64,000 nucleotides of DNA from JBDHAC01 sp039588215 (lineage in GTDB: Bacteria > Gemmatimonadota > Gemmatimonadetes > Palauibacterales > Palauibacteraceae), in the NCBI GenBank assembly GCA_039588215.1, contig JBDHAD010000026.1, positions 24,719 through 88,718 on the forward strand, in the 5' to 3' direction. Shown piece after piece: positions 8,139 to 16,450 of the stretch. The position numbers were made by a program, and so were the translations under genes. Each line of letters begins with the position of its first letter. The first letter of the stretch is position 1. The notes beneath the pieces were generated by a model. It saw nothing but the letters and a program-made list of their open reading frames with translations, was not told where the DNA came from and did no database searches.

Positions 8139-9020
8139 ATGTCGATGACTTCGAGTGATACGCGAGGTGTTACAGTGCTTGTGACCGGCGCCTCGCGGGG
8201 CCTCGGTCGAAGCATGGCGCTTCACTTAGCCGGCCTGGGATTCCGGGTATTTGCTGGCGTGCGGAAGGAGTCCGACGCGGTCCCACTGCGCGAGGCAGCC
8301 GACGGGGATCTCCGACCCCTCACCTTGGACGTGACGGACTCCGGCCACATCGCCGCCGCCGCCGAGACGATCGAGTCAGAAGCGGGCGAGCGGGGTCTGT
8401 GGGGTGTGGTGAACAACGCCGGTTACCTGATCCTGGGTCCGGTCGAGACGACGCCGCTCGATGAGGTCGATGCGTTATTCCGCGTGAACCTCCTCGGCGT
8501 GCTCGCCGTCACACAGCGCTTCCTCCCACTCGTCCGTCGAGCCCAGGGCCGGATTGTGAACGTGAGCTCGGTGAACGGGGTCCTCTCGATGCCGTTCGTG
8601 AGCGCCTATTGCGCCTCCAAGTTTGCGCTCGAGGCTGCGACCGATGCGCTGAGAATGGAGCTCTCGTCTTGGGGCATCGGAGTCTCGCTCATTCAGCCTG
8701 GGATCACGGCGAGCGACATCCGGGGTAATGCGTTCGCGGAGTGGACGCAACGGCGCGATGCGATGAGCGAAGCCGAGTCCAACCTGTACCGAGAGTACTA
8801 TGAAGCGGGCCTCGCGATGGGAGTGGTGCTGGAGGAGGGTGCGGCCGGACCGGAGTTCGTGTGCGCGGCCGTCGCCCACGCGCTGACATCCGAGGAGCCG
8901 CGATCGCGCTATGCGACCGGACCGGATGCGCCGCAGTTCCTCGAGATGGCGGGTATGTCCGACGAGGAGCGGGACGCGGCGCTCCTGGCGATGTGGGAGC
9001 CGCAACAGCCGGAGAAGTAA
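8139..9020 (+). CDS. Classical short-chain dehydrogenase/reductase
   Basis: 293 residues with the Rossmann motif TGASRGLG at 16-23, NNAG near residue 92, the active-site serine in IVNVSSVNG and the catalytic YCASK. It is an NAD(P)-dependent oxidoreductase; the shape (VNNAGY, ALRMELSSWGIGVSLIQPG) resembles the retinol or 17-beta-hydroxysteroid dehydrogenase-like branch, but the substrate is not predictable. The last codons and stop are tandemly duplicated (9005-9034). Confidence 0.92.
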   Translation: MSMTSSDTRGVTVLVTGASRGLGRSMALHLAGLGFRVFAGVRKESDAVPLREAADGDLRPLTLDVTDSGHIAAAAETIESEAGERGLWGVVNNAGYLILGPVETTPLDEVDALFRVNLLGVLAVTQRFLPLVRRAQGRIVNVSSVNGVLSMPFVSAYCASKFALEAATDALRMELSSWGIGVSLIQPGITASDIRGNAFAEWTQRRDAMSEAESNLYREYYEAGLAMGVVLEEGAAGPEFVCAAVAHALTSEEPRSRYATGPDAPQFLEMAGMSDEERDAALLAMWEPQQPEK

Positions 9021-9034
9021 CAGCCGGAGAAGTA
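9005..9034. repeat. Perfect 15-bp tandem duplication spanning the SDR stop codon
   Basis: The unit ACAGCCGGAGAAGTA occurs at 9005-9019 and 9020-9034. The first copy encodes the final SDR residues and most of the stop; the second lies after the stop. Confidence 0.9.
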
Positions 9035-9220
9035 AGCCGGGGCGTAGAAGGCCGAACGAAGCCAGCCCCGCGCTGATGTCCGTCACCCCCAGTGTTACGG
9101 TAAGTCCTCGATCCAGAGCAATGACGGGATCGCCGTCCGCACCGATGCCGTCCCAAGTTCGCGACGCCAGTCGTTCTCCTGTAAGGACAGCATCGGGTGG
9201 TCCATAGCACGACGGGAGAC

Positions 9221-9595
9221 ATGAATCAGCGCATGTCGAAGACACACCCGGCTACCGTGCCACGCCGGCTTCTGGTGGGACTCGGCTTCGCTCTGGGGGG
9301 GCTCGGCTGCGGTTCCGGTCTGACCGATCCAGAGACCCTCACCCTGTTCGTCGCACCCCAGCTCGTGGAGTGCCACGGCGTAGGCCTACAGACATGCATG
9401 CTGGTGCGAGAAGGCCCTGATGCCGACTGGACCTACTTCTACGGTGGAATCCGAGGCTTCGACTTCGAGCCCGGCTTCTTCTACGAGCTTCGAGTCCTGA
9501 GGCACCGGATCAAGAATCCGCCGGTCGACGGCTCCTCGTTCCGCTATGTGCTGCTTCGACTCGTGAGCAAGGGATCGCGGAGGTGCATGAGATGA
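9221..9595 (+). CDS. DUF4377-type small lipoprotein
   Basis: 124 residues with a signal peptide and lipobox (LGGLGC). The mature part (QTCMLVREGPDADWTYFYGGIRGFDFEPGFFYELRVLRHRI) matches the DUF4377 domain, a small beta domain in secreted proteins, sometimes linked to HslJ/META-type proteins. No activity is known. Its stop overlaps the start of the next lipoprotein gene. A GTG at 9197 would add eight residues; the ATG at 9221 after GGGAG is preferred. Confidence 0.8.
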   Translation: MNQRMSKTHPATVPRRLLVGLGFALGGLGCGSGLTDPETLTLFVAPQLVECHGVGLQTCMLVREGPDADWTYFYGGIRGFDFEPGFFYELRVLRHRIKNPPVDGSSFRYVLLRLVSKGSRRCMR

Positions 9596-9969
9596 GACGC
9601 GCCATCACAGTGCTGGTCATCACGACGCTGCCAGCACTACTCGCCGCCGCATGTGGTTCGATCACGTTCCCCGATCGGGATCCGACGATCCGCGGCGACA
9701 TCGTCGGCATCGGCTCGGACATCCCATTCGGCGGTGAAGACACCATCTGGGTCAAGGAGATGCCCGACTCGCCGTGTGGCATTGTTTTCACCGTCACCGA
9801 GTCGACGGACATCGGGGAACAACAACCCGACGGCTCCATCGCGGAGCGCTCGTTCGGCGACCTGACGGTCGGGCGGACGGTGCGAGTATGGTCACGCTTT
9901 GTGGCCGAATCCTGTCCGGGACAGTCGCTGGCGACCGACATCGAGCTTGTGCCCCGCCTGGAAGATTGA
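9592..9969 (+). CDS. Small lipoprotein of unknown function
   Basis: 125 residues: signal peptide MRRAITVLVITTLPALLAAAC with the lipobox LAAAC, then a beta-rich domain (GEDTIWVKEMPDSPCGIVFTVTESTDIG) with two cysteines. ATG at 9592 has GGAGG 8 nt upstream and overlaps the stop of the preceding lipoprotein (ATGA), so the two are coupled and probably act together at the envelope. Family not recognised. Confidence 0.75.
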   Translation: MRRAITVLVITTLPALLAAACGSITFPDRDPTIRGDIVGIGSDIPFGGEDTIWVKEMPDSPCGIVFTVTESTDIGEQQPDGSIAERSFGDLTVGRTVRVWSRFVAESCPGQSLATDIELVPRLED

Positions 9970-10113
9970 CCTGGGACCCCACCCCACCGCCGCGTCCACG
10001 GGATTCCGAACCGCGTTGCCTCGCTTATCTTTCCCGGAGCCACGACGGCACCGTCCGATACGATCGCGCGGTGCAGCCTCGTGCACGGTCCCCGTGACAA
10101 TCGGCTCGGAACC

Positions 10114-10626
10114 ATGCTTCGACTCGGAATCTTCGTCATCGTGTCGGCCCTGCTCACGCTCACGCTTCGAGGGCGCCACGCCCACCGCGTCTACCGGTAC
10201 TTCGCCTTCGTGAGCGTGATCGGACTGGTGCTGCTCAACGCGGACGCGTGGTTTCGGGATCCGCTATCCCCGCGGCAGCTTGCCTCTTGGCTGCTCCTGG
10301 CCGGTTCGATCGTATTCGCGGAGGAGGGGTTCAGGATGCTTCGAGGGAGCGGAGCCCCAGAGGGCGGATTCGAGGAGACGACACGCCTGGTGACAACGGG
10401 CGTGTATCGGTTCGTCCGCCACCCAATGTACGGCTCGCTGCTGCTCGGGGGCGGTGGCGCGTTCCTCAAGCGCCCTTCGCTCGTGGGTTTCTTGCTCCTC
10501 GGCGTGCTCGCGCTGTTTACGTACGCCACCGCGAGGGTCGAAGAGACAGAGAACCACGAGAAGTTCGGAGATGGATACCACGCGTATCAGAAGACAACAA
10601 AGCTGTTCATACCCTTTCTGGTCTAA
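10114..10626 (+). CDS. Isoprenylcysteine carboxyl methyltransferase-like membrane protein
   Basis: 170 residues, with about four hydrophobic segments and the C-terminal signature TTGVYRFVRHPMYGSLLL followed by EETENHEKFGDGYHAYQKTT. This is the PEMT/ICMT pattern of integral-membrane methyltransferases: RHPxY binds the cofactor and the E-E-N-x-x-x-x-F-G motif closes the site. The acceptor may be a lipid or a small molecule; it cannot be told here. ATG at 10114 is used because the N-terminal helix starts there. It is convergent with the ADOP permease gene. Confidence 0.82.
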   Translation: MLRLGIFVIVSALLTLTLRGRHAHRVYRYFAFVSVIGLVLLNADAWFRDPLSPRQLASWLLLAGSIVFAEEGFRMLRGSGAPEGGFEETTRLVTTGVYRFVRHPMYGSLLLGGGGAFLKRPSLVGFLLLGVLALFTYATARVEETENHEKFGDGYHAYQKTTKLFIPFLV

Positions 10627-10719
10627 CCGACGCTCGATCCAAGGCAAGCATTCGCGTGGGTTCGGCGTCAGGGGTTGAGGCAGGCCTATCCGGGCCGCCG
10701 GTCACCAGCGCTCACGCGC

Positions 10720-13113
10720 TCACTCCGCCCGCAGCGCGTGCATCGGATCCACGCGCACCGCCCGGCGCGCCGGCAGGTAGCTGGCGAGCAGTCCGGCGAG
10801 CAGGAGCGCGGCGGTCACCGTCGCGAACGTGACGGGATCGCGCGGGTTCACGCCGACGAGGAAGATCGACAGCCCCTTGGTCGCGAACAGGGCGAGCGCC
10901 AGACCGATCAGGATCCCGATTCCGGCCATCCGTCCACCCTGTCCCAGGATCAGCTTCATCACGTCACGTCCCTGAGCGCCGAGGGCCATCCGGATGCCCA
11001 CCTCATGCGTCCGCTGCGAGACGGCGTACGCCATCACGCCGTACACGCCGACCACGGCGAGGAGAAGCGCGATGACGGCCAGCGCCCCCATGATCTTGGG
11101 CATGATCGTCATGCCACCGATCTGATCGGCGATGCGCGCGTCCATGCTCATGAAGCTGTACGCGGGCTGGTCGGGGTCCATCTCCTGAAGGATCGTGCGG
11201 ATGGGCTCGGCGAGCGTCCCGGGATCCCCGCTCGTCCGGACGGCGAACGAGAGCGAACGTGCCTCCGATTGCGACTGCGCGAAGAACACCATCGGCTCCG
11301 GGTCTTCCTCCGGCCCGTCCTGCCGGATATTGCCCACCACACCGACGATGGTGGCTTCGCCGGATGAGAACGATATCCGGCGCCCGACGGGGTCGAGTCC
11401 GGCCCAGTGACGCTCGGCCATCCGCTCGTTGATCAGGATGACCCGTGGAGCCTCCGCCCCCTCGTCAGCCCTGAAGCCGCGCCCAGCTCGGAGAGGGATC
11501 CGGAGGGCGTCGAAGTACCCGGGGGTGACGGTTGAGAACCCGGCGATCGGACGACGATTCTGCGACACCTCCTCCCCCGGAATCTCATAGAAGGTGCCGC
11601 TCGAGCCCATGAGTGGAAGAGGTGCGCCCGCACCCACCGCCTCGACGCCCGGCATCTCTTCGACGCGTTCGGTGAAGCGGTCGAAGAAGATTCGCGTCTC
11701 TTCCGGCGTCGCGTACTTCGTCTCGGGCAGCGTGATGCGGAGAGTGAGGAGATCGGACGTGTTGAACCCCAGTTCCCGGGTCTGAAGCGACACGAACGTG
11801 CGGATCAGAAGCCCCGACGCGATGAGAAGGACCATAGCCAGGGCCATCTCGGACATGACGAGGGCGCGTCGCACTCGCCCTCCCCGCGCCCCCGTCGCCC
11901 CCCGAGTCCCGCCCTCCACGAGGCTCTGACGCAAGTCCGTGCGAGCACCCCGAAGTGCCGGTGCCAGCCCGAACACGAAGCCCGAACCCAGGGCCACCAG
12001 ACCCGCGAACCCGAGCACGCGCGGCGTGAGGCGGATGTCCTCCACGCCCGGGAACCAGCTCGGCATGGTCGAGACGAGCCCCTTGATTCCGAAAACGGCC
12101 AGGAGCGCGCCCAATGCGCCAGCGATAAGGGAGAGCAGGAGACTCTCCGTGAGGAGCTGTCTCAGGATGCGACCGCGTCCGGCGCCCAGGGCACTGCGAA
12201 GCGCCATCTCCCGCTCCCTTCCCGCCCCGCTCGCGAGCAGCAGATTCGCAACGTTCGCGCACGCGATCAGCAACACGAACGCCACTGCTACCGTCGAGAT
12301 CAAGCTCCCGGCCCGGAACTCCTCCTGGTAGATGGCGTCCCGAATCGGCACCGCGTTGGCGCCGATGGGTGCGTTGGTCTCCGGGTAGACGTCGGCCAGC
12401 CCCGCGGTGATGGCATCCAGCTCCGAGCGGGCCTGCTCCAGGGTGGCCCCAGGCCGGAGCCGCCCAGAGACCGCATACGAGTAGCTGGCGCGCGGCTCCT
12501 CTCCCGTGAACTGGACGGGGAGCAGAAGGTCCGGCATCCCACCCAAGACCCGGACGCGGGGTGGCAGGATGCCCACGACCGTATGAGGCTCACCGTCGAA
12601 GTTCACCGTGCTTCCCAACACGCCCGGGTCCGCACCGAACCGTCGGTGCCAGACGCCGTCGCTCAGGAGGGCGACGGCACCGGTGCCGTCGATCTCCTCG
12701 TCCGCGGTGAACACGCGGCCGCGGGCAGGCGTAAGCCCGAAGACATCGAAGAAGTTGGCGGTCACGCGCACGCCCGAGAGCCGCTCGGGCCGGTCCCCGC
12801 CGGAGAGATTGACGCCGACGTTACGGTACAGAGCGAGGTCCAGCGTCTGGCTCTGCTCCCGCCAGTCCCGGAAGTCGGGTATCGAGCTGTTCGCTTGGGT
12901 CCAGCCGCGCTCGCGATTCGTGGTGAAGACCTGGACTATGCGTTCCGGCTCGGGATAGGGGAGGGGACGGATCATGAACACGTCCACGGCCGAGAAGACC
13001 GCCGCGTTGGCGCCGATCCCGATCCCGATCGACAGGATCGCGAGCAGGGAGACGAGGGGGTTCTTGAGCAGCGCGCGAACGGCGAACCGGAAATCTTGGC
13101 GGAGTCGGTCCAT
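10720..13113 (-). CDS. ADOP-family FtsX/MacB-type permease
   Basis: 797 residues, the length of acidobacterial duplicated orphan permeases: an N-terminal MacB-type periplasmic core domain after the first membrane segment (FRFAVRALLKNPLVSLLAIL), three FtsX helices near residues 280-410 (SLISTVAVAFVLLIACANVANLLLA region), then a second periplasmic domain and a second FtsX set ending PARRAVRVDPMHALRAE. No ATP-binding domain is present. The start at 13113 is chosen because MDRLRQDFRFAVRAL is the canonical family N-terminus. The role is unknown; relatives move substrates or transmit mechanical force across the envelope. It is divergent from the molybdopterin protein gene. Confidence 0.9.
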   Translation of the reverse strand: MDRLRQDFRFAVRALLKNPLVSLLAILSIGIGIGANAAVFSAVDVFMIRPLPYPEPERIVQVFTTNRERGWTQANSSIPDFRDWREQSQTLDLALYRNVGVNLSGGDRPERLSGVRVTANFFDVFGLTPARGRVFTADEEIDGTGAVALLSDGVWHRRFGADPGVLGSTVNFDGEPHTVVGILPPRVRVLGGMPDLLLPVQFTGEEPRASYSYAVSGRLRPGATLEQARSELDAITAGLADVYPETNAPIGANAVPIRDAIYQEEFRAGSLISTVAVAFVLLIACANVANLLLASGAGREREMALRSALGAGRGRILRQLLTESLLLSLIAGALGALLAVFGIKGLVSTMPSWFPGVEDIRLTPRVLGFAGLVALGSGFVFGLAPALRGARTDLRQSLVEGGTRGATGARGGRVRRALVMSEMALAMVLLIASGLLIRTFVSLQTRELGFNTSDLLTLRITLPETKYATPEETRIFFDRFTERVEEMPGVEAVGAGAPLPLMGSSGTFYEIPGEEVSQNRRPIAGFSTVTPGYFDALRIPLRAGRGFRADEGAEAPRVILINERMAERHWAGLDPVGRRISFSSGEATIVGVVGNIRQDGPEEDPEPMVFFAQSQSEARSLSFAVRTSGDPGTLAEPIRTILQEMDPDQPAYSFMSMDARIADQIGGMTIMPKIMGALAVIALLLAVVGVYGVMAYAVSQRTHEVGIRMALGAQGRDVMKLILGQGGRMAGIGILIGLALALFATKGLSIFLVGVNPRDPVTFATVTAALLLAGLLASYLPARRAVRVDPMHALRAE

Positions 13114-13353
13114 GACGTGACGCCTCGGCTGGTTCTCGTGAAGCGGCTCCTGGCCGCGCTCATGGTCTCGCGGTCCGGTCGGGGTGCGGGGACCGGGCAA
13201 GACGGCTCGCTCCCTGCACCCTACGGGGCCCCGGGAGAGGCAGTTTCGGTCCACCGATGCCAGAGCCGGGCGCTCCTCCCGTCGGACACAGAGGCCCCGT
13301 TACATTGCCCCTCGCCCGAACGTCGTCGTGGCCACTCGAGTCAAGATCATGAG

Positions 13354-15678
13354 ATGACAACACCCAGCTCGCAGAGAGGCAGGAGCTTCTCAGGGGAACA
13401 GGATCAACGCGTCGGTCGTCGCGAATTCTTGCGCGTGAGCGCGACAGCGGGGGGAGGTCTCCTCGTCGCGATCTGGTTGCCCTCACGCGTGGACCCGGAA
13501 ACCGGGGTTGTCCCCCGCGGGCCCATGGAGGCCGATGGGGTGGGCCGCGGAGTGGATGATGCAGCCACCCTGACGGCCTTCGTCCGAATCGACCCGGACG
13601 GGATCGTGACGGTGACCGCGCCACGTCCCGAAATGGGCCAGGGGGTCCGAACCTCGCTCACGATGTTGATCGTTGAGGAACTCAAGGCGGACTGGACCAC
13701 GGTCCGGGTCGAGCAGGCCGATCTGGACGAGGCCACCTACGGGCCGCAGTTCGTCGGTGGGAGTACCGCTGTCGAGCAGTCCTGGGAGCCGTTGCGAAGA
13801 GCGGGCGCCGCCGTCCGCGAGATGTTGATCCAGGCCGCGGCCGCTCAGTGGAGGGTCACACCCGAGAGTTGTGCGGTCAGGGAAGGTACCGTGCACCACG
13901 AGGCGTCGGGCCGCTCTCTTGCATATGGGGAACTGGCCGCCGAAGCGGCGCGGCTCGCGCCGCCCGAGGATCCGCCCCTCAAGTCTCGCGAACAGTTCCG
14001 TCTGATCGGGCACGATTTCCCGATGCCGGACACGCTCGACATCGTCGCTGGACGGACCGGCTTCGGAATCGACGTCCGCGTCCCTGGTATGCTGTTCGCG
14101 GCCATCGCCCGTGCGCCGTTTTCGGGTGCTCGTCCCACGAGCGTCGACGCTTCCTCGGTGGAGGCTCACCCCGGCGTGCGAACGGTGATCGAAATCGATG
14201 CAGATGCGTGGCCTGAGTTCCCGCCCAACAGCCCCAAGCCGCCCAACGGCGTCGCCGTCGTGGCAGACGACACCTGGGCGGCCTTCCGCGGGCGAGATAT
14301 GCTCGGTATCGATTGGGAGGAAGGGTTTGGTGCGGCGGATGGGGCGGACCGATTGGGGTCGGGGCGGGAAGAGTCGACGGATGGCTTTTTCCGGCGCTGC
14401 GAGGAATACGCCGCTCTCCCGCCCGAACGTGTGCTCCGGGAAGATGGTGATGTGGACGCCGCGCTGCGCGGGGCAGCTCGAACGGTAGAGTCCACCTACC
14501 GTGTACCCTTTCTGGCTCACGCACCCATGGAGCCGATGAACTGCACGGCGCGCGTGGACCCCGAGGCCTGCGAGATCTGGGCTCCGACGCAACGGCCCTC
14601 GATGGCCCGCGAGGTGGCCCAACTCCTCACCGGACTCCCAGCGGAGTCGATCCACGTGCACCCCTTACGCATGGGTGGTGCGTTCGGTCGCCGGTACTAC
14701 CAGGACTACGTAGCCGAGGCGGTCCACCTGGCGCGTGCGACGAGCGCGCCGGTACAGGTTGTGTGGAGTCGAGAGGACGACATGCGCCACGGCTTCTACC
14801 GTCCCGCGGGTCATCACGTGCTGCGGGGGGGTCTCGATACGGCGGGGCGGCCTGTCGGCTGGCACCATCACCTCGTGAACGCCGGGCGCCACCACTTCCT
14901 ACGACGCGGGCGTCCATCGGGGGCCGGCGAGCTGTACGAGGACGATTTCCCGGCCGGGTTCGTTCCGAACTTCAGGATTTCTTATACGTCGGTGCCCTCT
15001 TCGATTCCACGCGGACAGTGGAGGGCGATTGCGTCCTCTGCGAACGTGTTTGTCGTCGAGAGCTTCGTAGACGAATTGGCGCACGCCGCCGGTCGGGATC
15101 CCGTCGAGTTCCGGCTGGAACTGCTTGGTGAGCCTCGGGAGGTGCCATACTTCAGCGGATCCTACGACGTGGGTCGGTTACGGGGCGTTTTGGAACTGGC
15201 GGCCAGGCGTGCCGGCTGGGGGGAGCCGCTGCCGGATGGTCACGGGCGGGGGATCGCCGCGAGCCTCGCGAACGGTGCGTTCGTCGCGCATGTGGTTGAG
15301 GCGTCTCTCGACCCTGATGGGTGGCCCCTTGTGCATCGCGTCACATCGGTCGTCGATATCGGGACCGTCGTACATCCCAGCGGAGTCCGGGCGCAGATCG
15401 AGGGCTCCATCGCCTATGGCCTCTCGGCCGCCCTCCGGGAAGAAGTGTTGGTCCAGGCCGGCGAGGTCGCGCAGGGGAACTTCGACCGCTACCGAGTCCT
15501 CCGGATGGACGAGATGCCGGCGATCGAGATCCATATGGTGGAGAGTCGGGCGCATCCGAGTGGCATAGGAGAAGGAGCGCTCCCTCCTCTCGCGCCTGCG
15601 GTGACCAACGCGCTGTTCGCGGCACGGGGTGTTCGGGTCCGACAGCTTCCGATTGGACGCTTGGCGGAGCGATCGTAA
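13354..15678 (+). CDS. Tat-exported molybdopterin hydroxylase large subunit (isoquinoline 1-oxidoreductase beta type)
   Basis: 774 residues. A Tat signal (RREFLRVSATAGGGLLVAIW) is followed by the xanthine dehydrogenase-family molybdopterin-binding domains: PEMGQGVRTSLTMLIVEEL, FVGGSTAVEQSW, the region PMEPMNCTARVDPE, RMGGAFGRRYYQDYV, and near the C-terminus GIGEGALPPLAPAVTNAL, where the catalytic glutamate sits. Exported IorB-type enzymes hydroxylate aromatic heterocycles or oxidise aldehydes with molybdenum cytosine dinucleotide. The partner small [2Fe-2S] subunit is not encoded next to it. The start ATG at 13354 precedes the Tat motif; a much longer upstream open frame is antisense to the permease gene. 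Confidence 0.88.
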   Translation: MTTPSSQRGRSFSGEQDQRVGRREFLRVSATAGGGLLVAIWLPSRVDPETGVVPRGPMEADGVGRGVDDAATLTAFVRIDPDGIVTVTAPRPEMGQGVRTSLTMLIVEELKADWTTVRVEQADLDEATYGPQFVGGSTAVEQSWEPLRRAGAAVREMLIQAAAAQWRVTPESCAVREGTVHHEASGRSLAYGELAAEAARLAPPEDPPLKSREQFRLIGHDFPMPDTLDIVAGRTGFGIDVRVPGMLFAAIARAPFSGARPTSVDASSVEAHPGVRTVIEIDADAWPEFPPNSPKPPNGVAVVADDTWAAFRGRDMLGIDWEEGFGAADGADRLGSGREESTDGFFRRCEEYAALPPERVLREDGDVDAALRGAARTVESTYRVPFLAHAPMEPMNCTARVDPEACEIWAPTQRPSMAREVAQLLTGLPAESIHVHPLRMGGAFGRRYYQDYVAEAVHLARATSAPVQVVWSREDDMRHGFYRPAGHHVLRGGLDTAGRPVGWHHHLVNAGRHHFLRRGRPSGAGELYEDDFPAGFVPNFRISYTSVPSSIPRGQWRAIASSANVFVVESFVDELAHAAGRDPVEFRLELLGEPREVPYFSGSYDVGRLRGVLELAARRAGWGEPLPDGHGRGIAASLANGAFVAHVVEASLDPDGWPLVHRVTSVVDIGTVVHPSGVRAQIEGSIAYGLSAALREEVLVQAGEVAQGNFDRYRVLRMDEMPAIEIHMVESRAHPSGIGEGALPPLAPAVTNALFAARGVRVRQLPIGRLAERS

Positions 15679-15700
15679 ATGGCCCGAATGGAAGCCGGCC

Positions 15701-16354
15701 ATGAGTCGTAGGCGGCGAGGACCGAAGGTGAAGCGCACCAGGATCGAGGCCTGGGGCGAGGTGGCGGCCGCGCTCGAAGGGCGCATCGATGCCGACAAGA
15801 AAGGCCGGCCCGAGCGGGTCACCTTCCGCCACATTAACTGGGACGTAGTCCTCGACACGTACACGGTCTCCACCGGCAATTCGAGCTCCACGTACACGCG
15901 CGTACGGGCGCTGTTCAACGGGCGTCCGGATGGCCGAAACGATGACCGATATGGCGATCGAGGCAATTTCGATCTGGGAATCACCCGGCGGAACCCGTTT
16001 CACGCGCTCGCCGGGCTGTTCAGGATTCGCGAGGCTCCGATCGGTTACGGCCGCTTCGATCGTACCTTCTTCGTGCGCAGCAACGGCCCCGGCCTTGCCA
16101 AATCCCTCCTGCGTGGAACCAACGTGGGGCGACTCCTGCTCGACGACCCCAAGGTCAAGCTGGTGGTGAAGAAGCCCGGCAAGCGGATTCGAAAAGCTGC
16201 GGGGGAGGATGTCCGCGAGGTCCAACTCCAGGTCAGCGGCGTGGTGAAAGACCCCCGACGGATCGAGCATATGCTGAGGTTGTGCATGGAAGTTCTGGAC
16301 GAGCTGGTGCGACTGGGCCCGGCCGTTGAGGGTTCGGTGGCGGTCACGCTCTAG
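15701..16354 (+). CDS. Conserved-looking protein of unknown function
   Basis: 217 residues, starting at an ATG 22 bp after the molybdopterin gene stop. It is basic at the N-terminus (MSRRRRGPKVKRTR) and has an alpha/beta middle (HINWDVVLDTYTVSTGNSSSTYTRVRALF, FHALAGLFRIREAPIGYGRFDRTFFVRS) with no signal peptide or membrane segment. The sequence resembles cytosolic DUF3137-like proteins only loosely and I do not assign a family. The stop and preceding codons are tandemly duplicated (16342-16369). Confidence 0.7.
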   Translation: MSRRRRGPKVKRTRIEAWGEVAAALEGRIDADKKGRPERVTFRHINWDVVLDTYTVSTGNSSSTYTRVRALFNGRPDGRNDDRYGDRGNFDLGITRRNPFHALAGLFRIREAPIGYGRFDRTFFVRSNGPGLAKSLLRGTNVGRLLLDDPKVKLVVKKPGKRIRKAAGEDVREVQLQVSGVVKDPRRIEHMLRLCMEVLDELVRLGPAVEGSVAVTL

Positions 16355-16369
16355 AGGTCACGCTCTAGA
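16342..16369. repeat. Perfect 14-bp tandem duplication spanning a stop codon
   Basis: The unit GGTCACGCTCTAGA is at 16342-16355 and 16356-16369. The first copy includes the last codons and TAG stop (16352-16354) of the upstream gene; the second copy follows directly. Confidence 0.9.
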
Positions 16370-16450
16370 GCGGGTCGCGTACGCGTGAGCCTACGCGAGT
16401 TCCTCGACGATTTGCAGCGAGACTTGGAAGAGACTGGAGGGTTTCGATCC

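Noticed and set aside
12583..13353. Upstream extension of the molybdopterin protein by 257 codons
   Set aside because: It runs antisense through the ADOP permease start and precedes a complete Tat signal peptide, so the ATG at 13354 is the start.
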